Origin: Gammaproteobacteria bacterium | GTDB lineage: Bacteria; Pseudomonadota; Gammaproteobacteria; Halothiobacillales; Halothiobacillaceae | Direction of reading: 5' to 3' | Assembly: GCA_029335925.2 (NCBI GenBank) | Contig: JARJMX020000203.1 | Span: forward strand, 1 to 13,821 | Length of the DNA stretch: 13,821 nt | Part shown: positions 7,129-13,821 of the stretch, in pieces | Numbering within the stretch: the first letter of the stretch is position 1 | How the letters are laid out: every line of letters starts with the position of its first letter | Notes under the pieces: generated by a model | Seen by the model: the letters and a program-made list of their open reading frames with translations, nothing else | What the model was told of the DNA's origin: nothing | Databases searched by the model: none | Made by a program: the position numbers and the translations under genes

Positions 7129-7261
7129 ACGCTGTGGGCCGTGGATCAGCGAACGGATACGACCGACCATGATGCTCGTAGTCAGCAGGTGCTCCCAACC
7201 CTCGATCTTTTTGCTGTCGAGAGCCCCCTTCGGGCCTACCCCATCAGGCGGAAATTCCCCA

Positions 7262-7304
7262 AAAAAAGAAAAACCCCGCCGAATCATGGATTCGGTGGGG
7301 TTTT
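7262..7304 (-). terminator. Strong intrinsic terminator of tRNA-Ser
   Basis: A 16-bp stem (7270-7285 paired with 7289-7304) with only one G-T wobble and an ATG triloop (7286-7288). On the minus strand it is followed by TTCTTTTTTT. It starts 7 bases after the tRNA 3' end. On the plus strand the stem is followed by TTTTAATG, so it might also stop weak transcription from the relic side. Confidence 0.88.
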
Positions 7305-7310
7305 AATGTT

Positions 7311-7403
7311 TGGCGGAGAGAGAGGGATTCGAACCCTCGATAGAGCTTTTGGCCCTATACTCCCTTAGCAGGGGAGCGCCTTCGGCCTCTCGGCCATCTC
7401 TCC
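7311..7403 (-). tRNA. tRNA-Ser (anticodon GCU)
   Basis: The minus strand folds as a class II tRNA. The acceptor stem is GGAGAGA paired with TCTCTCC, then discriminator G and encoded CCA. The D-arm contains GGCCGAGAGGCC, the anticodon stem-loop is CTCCC-CTGCTAA-GGGAG with anticodon GCT, a long variable arm follows, and the T-arm is GAGGGTTCGAATCCCTC. The 93-base length fits serine tRNAs. It reads the AGC and AGU codons. It has its own promoter and a strong terminator and lies just downstream of csrA, an arrangement seen in many gammaproteobacteria. Confidence 0.97.
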
Positions 7404-7415
7404 AATAAAGAAGAT

Positions 7416-7445
7416 ATTTTATCCGCTGCGACACCCCTCAGGCAA
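7416..7445 (-). promoter_or_regulatory. Probable promoter of tRNA-Ser
   Basis: On the minus strand TTGCCT, an 18-base spacer, then TAAAAT, 12 bases before the first base of the mature tRNA. It lies in the 62-base gap after csrA. Confidence 0.5.
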
Positions 7446-7465
7446 GGGTTGCGCGAAAAAAAGCC

Positions 7466-7663
7466 TTATTTCTCGTCGCTTGGAGCGGTGGCCTGACCTT
7501 GCTCGCGCTTGATGCGTTGATAGATCTCTTCACGATGGACGGCGATATCCTTGGGGGCCTCGATACCGATGCGTACCTGATTGCCTTTGATGCCCAAGAT
7601 GGTGATCGATACGTCGTCACCGATGCGCAGTACTTCGCCGATACGGCGGGTCAGAATCAACAT
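7466..7663 (-). CDS. csrA: Carbon storage regulator CsrA
   Basis: A 65-residue RNA-binding dimer that controls translation and stability of many mRNAs. The sequence [20 protein letters not shown] continues with [20 protein letters not shown] and [13 protein letters not shown], nearly identical to E. coli CsrA through residue 54. The RNA-binding residues of the first strand (LTRR) and Arg44 in VHREE are present; the tail (QATAPSDEK) is variable as usual. The ATG at 7663 has AAGGAG 7 bases upstream; an in-frame upstream extension does not resemble CsrA. It lies between lysC and tRNA-Ser with 97 bases upstream, enough for its own promoter. The leader holds two GGA motifs, one of them the ribosome-binding site, which would suit autoregulation. 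Confidence 0.98.
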   Translation of the reverse strand: MLILTRRIGEVLRIGDDVSITILGIKGNQVRIGIEAPKDIAVHREEIYQRIKREQGQATAPSDEK

Positions 7664-7697
7664 GTTGGCTCTCCTTGAACCGTCTTGCACCCATCCG

Positions 7698-7706
7698 AAG
7701 ATAGCA
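7698..7706 (-). promoter_or_regulatory. Possible extended -10 promoter for csrA
   Basis: TGC TATCTT on the minus strand fits an extended -10 element, 34 bases before the csrA ATG. No good -35 is found at 17 bases; the region upstream is a run of eight T. Confidence 0.3.
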
Positions 7707-7760
7707 GAGCGCAAAAAAAATCGACGGTTATTTGGGTTCAGTGATCAAAAACGAAGCTGC

Positions 7761-8996
7761 TCAGGCAGCCTTGTCCAGGCCGAAGGCGTCGTGCAGGGTG
7801 CGCACGGCCAGTTCCAGGTATTTCTCGTCCACCACCACGGAAATCTTGATCTCGGAGGTTGAAATCATGTGGATGTTGATGCCCTCGCGAGCCAGCGCGG
7901 CAAACATGGTGCTGGCGATACCGGCATGCGAGCGCATGCCCACTCCGACAACCGAGACCTTGACGATCTTCGTATTACCCGAAACCTCGCGCGCCCCGAC
8001 CTCGTCGGCGACCTTGCGCAGGATGCCCATGGCCTTGTCGTAGTCGTTGCGATGCACGGTGAACGTCACGTCGGTGGTACCATCGGCGCCGACATTCTGC
8101 ACGATCATGTCGACCTCGATATTGGCATCTGCCACCGGGCCAAGGATGCGGTAGGCCACGCCCGGCGCATCAGGCACGCCCTTGATGGTCAGTTGTGCTT
8201 CGTCGCGGTTGAAGGCGATCCCGGAGATGAGGGGCTCTTCCATACCGTTTTCCTCGTAAGTGATCAGTGTACCAGGGTGTTCCTCAAACGGACCTTCGTC
8301 GAAGCTCGACAGAACACGCAGCGGGACGTTGTACTTGCCGGCAAACTCGACCGAGCGAATCTGCAACACTTTGGAGCCGAGGCTGGCCATTTCCAGCATT
8401 TCTTCGAAGGTGATCCGGTCGAGGCGGCGAGCATTCGGTTCGACACGCGGGTCGGTGGTATAGACCCCATCCACATCGGTATAAATCTGGCATTCATCCG
8501 CCTTTAGCGCCGCCGCCAAAGCCACGCCAGTGGTGTCGGAGCCGCCGCGGCCGAGGGTCGTGATGTTGCCTTCCTCGTCCACGCCCTGGAACCCGGCAAC
8601 CACCACCACCCGGCCCTCACGCAGGTCGTCACGGATGCGCTGGGTGTCGATCTCGCGGATACGTGCCTTGGTGAAAGCGGCATCGGTCAGGATCCGCACC
8701 TGGGCTCCGGTATAGGAGCGGGCCGGCTGACCAAGCTTTTGCAAGGCGATGGCGAGCAGGGCGATGGTCACCTGCTCGCCGGTAGCCGCCAGCACGTCCA
8801 GCTCGCGCGGATCGGCCTTGGGATCGATCTCCCTGGCCAGACCCAATAGACGGTTGGTTTCGCCGCTCATCGCGGACACCACGACCACGATGTCATGTCC
8901 CATCTTGCGCCAACGGATGATGCGCTCGGCGACCTTCTGGATGCGTTCGATGGTTCCCACCGAGGTACCGCCGTATTTCTGAACAATCAATGCCAT
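7761..8996 (-). CDS. lysC: Aspartate kinase (lysine-sensitive type, alpha/beta ACT form)
   Basis: It phosphorylates aspartate, the first step towards lysine, threonine, methionine and diaminopimelate. The N-terminus MALIVQKYGGTSVGTIERIQ contains the kinase KYGGTS motif (residues 7-12), and TLGRGGSDTTGVALAAAL is the second nucleotide/substrate-binding motif. VYTTDPRVEPNARRL and FEEMLEMASLGSKVLQIRSV follow. Two C-terminal ACT domains (about residues 265-340 and 345-411) include TIKGVPDAPGVAYRIL and VSVVGVGMRSHAGIASTMFA, the allosteric sites. At 411 residues it is the monofunctional type, without a homoserine dehydrogenase domain. The start matches the family, though the ribosome-binding site is poor. 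It follows alaS across a terminator and precedes csrA, a common gammaproteobacterial order. Confidence 0.97.
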   Translation of the reverse strand: MALIVQKYGGTSVGTIERIQKVAERIIRWRKMGHDIVVVVSAMSGETNRLLGLAREIDPKADPRELDVLAATGEQVTIALLAIALQKLGQPARSYTGAQVRILTDAAFTKARIREIDTQRIRDDLREGRVVVVAGFQGVDEEGNITTLGRGGSDTTGVALAAALKADECQIYTDVDGVYTTDPRVEPNARRLDRITFEEMLEMASLGSKVLQIRSVEFAGKYNVPLRVLSSFDEGPFEEHPGTLITYEENGMEEPLISGIAFNRDEAQLTIKGVPDAPGVAYRILGPVADANIEVDMIVQNVGADGTTDVTFTVHRNDYDKAMGILRKVADEVGAREVSGNTKIVKVSVVGVGMRSHAGIASTMFAALAREGINIHMISTSEIKISVVVDEKYLELAVRTLHDAFGLDKAA

Positions 8997-9014
8997 GATT
9001 GGGTTGCCATAAAA

Positions 9015-9031
9015 GCGTCACAAACGGACGC
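9015..9031 (-). other. Small hairpin in the lysC leader
   Basis: On the minus strand GCGTC-CGTTTGT-GACGC is followed by TTTTATGG, 18 bases before the lysC ATG. It may be a second weak terminator or a translation-control structure; nothing more can be said. Confidence 0.3.
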
Positions 9032-9035
9032 AAAT

Positions 9036-9063
9036 CAAATAAAGAGCCCGCCATAAAGCGGGC
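9036..9063 (-). terminator. Intrinsic terminator after alaS
   Basis: On the minus strand GCCCGC-TTTATG-GCGGGC (9063 to 9046) followed by TCTTTATTTG. It lies 42 bases after the alaS stop. The T-run is imperfect, so some readthrough to lysC is possible. A second inverted repeat TGGCTG/CAGCCA (9080-9100) lies between it and alaS without a T-run. Confidence 0.6.
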
Positions 9064-9105
9064 CATCGATATTTTACAATGGCTGGCGGAAAAACAGCCA
9101 GTGAC

Positions 9106-11724
9106 CTAGCCGAGTTGGGCTCGGACCCACTCGGCTACGCTGGCCAGGGCCATGGGCAAGGCCTCGGGTTGAGTGCCACCCGCCTGTGCCATGTCCGGAC
9201 GTCCGCCGCCCTTGCCCCCCACCTGCTGGGCAACGAAATTGACCAGTTCGCTCGCCTTGAGCTTGCCGGTCAGATCCTGCGTGACCCCGGCGATCAGGCT
9301 GACCTTGCCGTCACGGACGGTAGCCAGGACGATGGCAGCGGATTTGAGCTTATCTTTGAGCTTGTCCATCGTCTCACGCAAGGCGGCCACGTCGGCCCCT
9401 TCCAAGGTGGCGGCAAGCACCTTGACGCCATGGATATCCAGCGCCTGGTTAACCAGCTCCTCCCCCTGCGAGGCGGCCAGTTTCGACTTGAGCCGGGCGA
9501 GTTCCTTTTCAAGTTGACGCATGCCCTCGAGCAGCTGGGCGATCTTGCCCGGCGCCTCGCTGACAGAAGACTTGAGCACCGCAGCGATGTCCTCCAGCAC
9601 GGCCTGCTGGCGCTGCATGTAGGCCAGGGCCACATCGCCAGTGACCGCCTCGACCCGGCGGACGCCCGCCGCGACCCCGGATTCGGCGACGATCTTGAAC
9701 AGACCGATGTCGCCGGTGCGTGCCACGTGGGTGCCACCGCACAGCTCGCGGCTGCTGCCGATGTCCAGGACACGCACCACCTCGCCATATTTCTCACCGA
9801 ACAGCATCATCGCCCCGAGCTTACGCGCCTCCTCGAGCGGCACCACGAGCGTCTGCGTAGCCACGTTGGCGAGGATTTCGGCATTGACGATGGCCTCGAC
9901 ACGGCGGATCTCCTCGTCCGTCATCGGCTGATGATGGACGAAGTCGAAACGGGTCTTGTCCGGATCGACTTGCGAGCCTTTCTGCTGCACGTGCTCGCCC
10001 AGCACCTCGCGCAGGGCCTTGTGCAACAGGTGGGTGGCAGAGTGGTTGCGCATGGTGCGCCGGCGCGCGACCACATCGACCCGGGCGGTCACCCCGTTGC
10101 CTACGCTCAGGCTTCCGGTCTTGACCACGCCGTGGTGACCGAACACGTTGGCCTGGATCTTCTGGGTATCCTCGACGGCGAAGAGGCCGTGGCTAGAGCG
10201 CAGCTCGCCCCGATCGCCCACCTGCCCGCCGGATTCGGCGTAGAACGGGGTGTGATCGAGCACGACCACGCCCATCTCGCCCTCCTCCAGGCGGTTGACC
10301 GCCACGCCATCCTTATATAAGGCAAGGATATTTCCTTGGGTTTCGAGTTCTTCGTAACCATGGAAGGTGGTGGCCGGGCCGTCATAGTCGAGGTTGGCAA
10401 CCATTTTGAACTTGCCGGCCGCACGCGCCTGCTCCTTCTGCCGCGCCATGGCCGCCTCAAAGGCGGCCACATCCACCGTGATGCCGTGCTCACGGCAGAT
10501 ATCGGCGGTCAGATCGAGCGGGAAGCCATAGGTGTCGTGCAGTTTGAACGCCGTCTCACCGTTGAAGATGCCACCCTGCTTCAAGGCCGCAAGTTCACCT
10601 TCAAGGAGGGCCATGCCATGCTCGATGGTCTCGAAGAAGCGGTCCTCCTCCTGCTTGAGGGTGGCCATAACGCGAGTTTGCTCGCGCACCAGCTCCGAAT
10701 AGGCCTCGCCCATCTCGGCCACCAAATCCGGCACCATGCGGTGGAAGAAGGCGGCGCGGGCCCCAAGCTTCCAACCATGGCGGATGGCGCGGCGAATGAT
10801 GCGGCGCAGCACATAGCCGCGCCCCTCGTTGCCGGGAATCACGCCATCGGCGATCAGGAAGGCACAGGCGCGGATGTGGTCGGCCAAGACCTTGAGCGAG
10901 GGGTTGGCAAGATCGGTCTGCCCGGTTTCACGCGCAGCCGCGCGGATCAAGGCCTGGAACAGATCGATCTCGTAGTTTGAATGCACACCCTGCATTACCG
11001 CGGCGATGCGCTCAAGGCCCATGCCCGTGTCCACCGAGGGCTTAGGGAGCGGGTGCATCACCCCGTGTTCATCGCGGTTGAACTGCATGAACACGTTGTT
11101 CCAGATCTCGATGTAGCGGTCGCCATCCTCCTCGGGCGAGCCCGGAGGGCCACCGTAGATGCCCTCGCCGTGGTCGTAGAAGATCTCGGTGCAGGGACCG
11201 CAGGGGCCGGTGTCACCCATCGCCCAGAAGTTGTCAGAGGCGTAACGCGCGCCCTTGTTGTCGCCAATGCGGATGCAACGCTCCTCCGGCACACCGATCT
11301 CCCGGGTCCAAATGGTATAGGCCTCATCATCCTCCGCATACACCGTGACCCAGAGCTTGTCCTTGGGTAGCTTCAGTACTTCAGTGAGGTACTCCCAAGC
11401 ATAGGCGATGGCCTCGCGCTTGAAGTAGTCGCCGAAGCTGAAGTTGCCCAGCATCTCGAAGAAGGTATGGTGACGGGCGGTGTAGCCCACGTTCTCCAGG
11501 TCGTTGTGCTTGCCGCCCGCGCGCACACACTTCTGGCTGCTGGCCGCACGGGTGTAGGGGCGCTGGTCAAAGCCAAGGAAAACGTCCTTAAACTGGTTCA
11601 TCCCCGCGTTGGTGAATAACAGGGTCGGGTCGTTCACCGGCACCAGGCTGCTGGAGGGGACGATGGTGTGGCCTTTGGAGGCGAAAAAGTCGAGGAAGCT
11701 CTTGCGGATGTCGGCGGTTTTCAT
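9106..11724 (-). CDS. alaS: Alanyl-tRNA synthetase
   Basis: It charges tRNA-Ala and edits misacylated products. At 872 residues it is full length (E. coli 875). The class II catalytic domain opens with [20 protein letters not shown] and has [20 protein letters not shown] and [10 protein letters not shown]. The anticodon-independent recognition region follows. The editing domain has the zinc-type ligands His561 and His565 ([11 protein letters not shown]) and Cys662 and His666 ([13 protein letters not shown]). The C-terminal C-Ala domain has coiled-coil-like helices, then [15 protein letters not shown]. It ends in TAG. The ATG lies 6 bases after the recX stop and its ribosome-binding site is weak, so translation is probably coupled to recX. 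The order recA-recX-alaS is conserved in gammaproteobacteria. Confidence 0.98.
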   Translation of the reverse strand: MKTADIRKSFLDFFASKGHTIVPSSSLVPVNDPTLLFTNAGMNQFKDVFLGFDQRPYTRAASSQKCVRAGGKHNDLENVGYTARHHTFFEMLGNFSFGDYFKREAIAYAWEYLTEVLKLPKDKLWVTVYAEDDEAYTIWTREIGVPEERCIRIGDNKGARYASDNFWAMGDTGPCGPCTEIFYDHGEGIYGGPPGSPEEDGDRYIEIWNNVFMQFNRDEHGVMHPLPKPSVDTGMGLERIAAVMQGVHSNYEIDLFQALIRAAARETGQTDLANPSLKVLADHIRACAFLIADGVIPGNEGRGYVLRRIIRRAIRHGWKLGARAAFFHRMVPDLVAEMGEAYSELVREQTRVMATLKQEEDRFFETIEHGMALLEGELAALKQGGIFNGETAFKLHDTYGFPLDLTADICREHGITVDVAAFEAAMARQKEQARAAGKFKMVANLDYDGPATTFHGYEELETQGNILALYKDGVAVNRLEEGEMGVVVLDHTPFYAESGGQVGDRGELRSSHGLFAVEDTQKIQANVFGHHGVVKTGSLSVGNGVTARVDVVARRRTMRNHSATHLLHKALREVLGEHVQQKGSQVDPDKTRFDFVHHQPMTDEEIRRVEAIVNAEILANVATQTLVVPLEEARKLGAMMLFGEKYGEVVRVLDIGSSRELCGGTHVARTGDIGLFKIVAESGVAAGVRRVEAVTGDVALAYMQRQQAVLEDIAAVLKSSVSEAPGKIAQLLEGMRQLEKELARLKSKLAASQGEELVNQALDIHGVKVLAATLEGADVAALRETMDKLKDKLKSAAIVLATVRDGKVSLIAGVTQDLTGKLKASELVNFVAQQVGGKGGGRPDMAQAGGTQPEALPMALASVAEWVRAQLG

Positions 11725-11730
11725 GCCAGT

Positions 11731-12193
11731 TTAGTCTTCATAGGAATCGGTGGAACCCACGGCCTGGCGTGCGATGGCGGGGGGAAAACCCCGTGTTTGT
11801 AAAAAACGTAGCTGACGGGCCTGATCGGCCGGAGCGGAAGGCAGAGTCACGCCAAAGCGTTTGGCCCGCACCTGGCGGGCCTGAGCGAGCCAGTCAACCT
11901 CGAGACTCGCGAGCGCCTCACCTATCTCACGTTCCCCCACCCCGCGGGCCTGGAGGGCCGCGCGGATCTTCAACGGACCGTCGCCGCGCGCGGCGTGCGC
12001 GGAGGCGAACTCGGAGGCATAACGCACATCGCTCTGCCAGCCGGCCTCGCGCAGCTCGGCCACCACCTCGCGCGCCTTATCGCGCGCGAGGCCTCGCTGC
12101 TCGAGCTTGCGCACCAGTTCGGCCGCCGCGTGCTCGCGCCGGGTCAAGAGGCGCAGCGCGATGTCACGCGCCTTCGGCCCTCCGTCCTGAGAA

Positions 12194-12210
<17 letters not shown>
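11731..12210 (-). CDS. recX: Regulatory protein RecX
   Basis: RecX inhibits RecA by capping or destabilising its filaments. The 159-residue protein has three tandem helical repeats: [20 protein letters not shown] at the front, then [20 protein letters not shown] and [12 protein letters not shown], then [20 protein letters not shown] and [15 protein letters not shown]. Length and repeats fit the family (E. coli 166). The start is TTG at 12210: no ATG occurs before the first repeat, and the TTG lies in the recA end with GAGG just upstream. The two genes overlap by 17 bases in different frames, suggesting translational coupling that keeps RecX low relative to RecA. Confidence 0.93.
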
Positions 12211-13237
<1,027 letters not shown>

Positions 13238-13275
13238 TGGCGGGTCACACCTAGTAACGCTTTATCAAAGCAGCA

Positions 13276-13821
13276 TTATTCCATAGAAAAATGGGGCTGC
13301 CCAACGGGAGTTCTGCCCAATGTAACCCGCCCGTGGCCGAGCAGGTCCCTGAGTGATTCAACGTCAATGAACCCCGCCTTGCGCATCAGCCTGGCCACCG
13401 CTTCCGCCTGATCATAGCCATGCTCGAACAACAGCCAGCCGCCGGGCACAAGGTGCGCAGGGGCGCAGGCGAGAATAGCGTGGATGGCATCCAACCCCTC
13501 CGGACCCGACACCAGTGCCATGGCCGGCTCAAAGCGCACATCGCCCTGCTCAAGATGGGGGTCACCCTCGCGGATATAGGGCGGGTTGCTGACGATCATA
13601 TCGAAGGGATCATCACCTAACCCTTGACACCAGTCACCTTGGCGCAGCTCCACATTCCAGAGGCCCAGTCGCTCGACATTAGCGCGCGCCACTGTCAGGG
13701 CCTCGGGCGAGGCATCCACCGCCACCACCTGCACCTCCGGCCGCACGCTGCCGATAGCTAAGGCAATCGCTCCGCTGCCGGTGCCAAGATCGGCCAGGGT
13801 ACAGGGACCTTGTGGCAACCG
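13276..13821 (-). CDS. prmC: Release-factor glutamine methyltransferase PrmC (HemK), C-terminal part
   Basis: PrmC methylates the glutamine of the GGQ motif in release factors RF1 and RF2. The frame is open to the right edge, so the N-terminal helical domain is missing and 181 residues remain. The SAM-binding motif I is LADLGTGSGAIALAIG, followed by VVAVDASPEALTVARANVER and the active-site strand MIVSNPPYIREGDPHLEQGD, whose NPPY grips the glutamine. RFEPAMALVSGPEGLDAIHA follows, and the C-terminus has GWLLFEHGYDQAEAV and DLLGHGRVTLGR. In many genomes prmC follows prfA; upstream genes are not visible here. Its stop lies 38 bases before recA on the same strand. Confidence 0.96.
   Translation of the reverse strand, partial: RLPQGPCTLADLGTGSGAIALAIGSVRPEVQVVAVDASPEALTVARANVERLGLWNVELRQGDWCQGLGDDPFDMIVSNPPYIREGDPHLEQGDVRFEPAMALVSGPEGLDAIHAILACAPAHLVPGGWLLFEHGYDQAEAVARLMRKAGFIDVESLRDLLGHGRVTLGRTPVGQPHFSME

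Noticed and set aside
6778..7287. Minus-strand frame of 169 codons between mutM and tRNA-Ser
   Set aside because: Its first codons run through the tRNA terminator hairpin and most of it is antisense to the transposase relic; phrases such as QIEVEADCVDL are the complement of the transposase C-terminus.
7141..7368. Plus-strand frame of 75 codons
   Set aside because: It reads through the terminator and the antisense of tRNA-Ser, so it is not a protein gene.
8997..9105. Lysine riboswitch ahead of lysC
   Set aside because: The gap is 109 bases and already holds terminator hairpins; the known lysine riboswitch is much longer and its core is not seen.
9079..10320. Long plus-strand frame of 413 codons opposite alaS
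   Set aside because: It is entirely antisense to alaS, has no recognisable domain and arises from GC-rich third positions of the real gene.

Overview
This GC-rich, gene-dense window looks like chromosomal DNA of a gammaproteobacterium, probably a Chromatiales-like or sulfur-oxidising lineage. The evidence is the order rpmB-rpmG-mutM, the series recA-recX-alaS-lysC-csrA-tRNA-Ser(GCU), a YqcC-family protein, and a YjgR/DUF853 ATPase. The lineage is inferred from gene order and protein resemblance. No marker fixes the genus.

Left part (1-5150). The 3' end of a TauE/SafE-type exporter converges on a minus-strand pair, thiD and a YqcC-family gene. These are tightly spaced, and the YqcC start lies inside the end of thiD. 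thiD diverges from a YihY/BrkB-family membrane protein. Behind that comes a very short membrane-protein gene broken by an in-frame TAG where a tryptophan codon would fit. A membrane protein of unknown function then diverges from a HerA-like YjgR-family ATPase.

Middle (5150-7460). rpmB and rpmG (ribosomal proteins L28 and L33) end in a clear intrinsic terminator, followed by mutM (oxidised-base DNA glycosylase). The 760 bases after mutM hold no intact gene. They contain the decayed, internally deleted remains of an IS256-family transposase and some unassigned sequence. A long terminator hairpin then closes the minus-strand tRNA-Ser(GCU) gene.

Right part (7460-13821). All genes are on the minus strand. 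In transcription order they are prmC (cut by the window edge), recA, recX (overlapping recA), alaS (6 nt after recX), a terminator, lysC, csrA and tRNA-Ser. prmC, rpmB, rpmG, alaS and the tRNA serve translation. recA and recX serve recombination and repair. csrA is a global post-transcriptional regulator and lysC opens the aspartate amino-acid pathway.

The window is mostly ordinary housekeeping DNA and I see no convincing new multi-gene system. The best leads are the TAG-interrupted small gene, the reconstructable transposase relic beside the tRNA, the prmC-recA junction without a recognisable LexA box, and the uncharacterised membrane protein divergent from yjgR.
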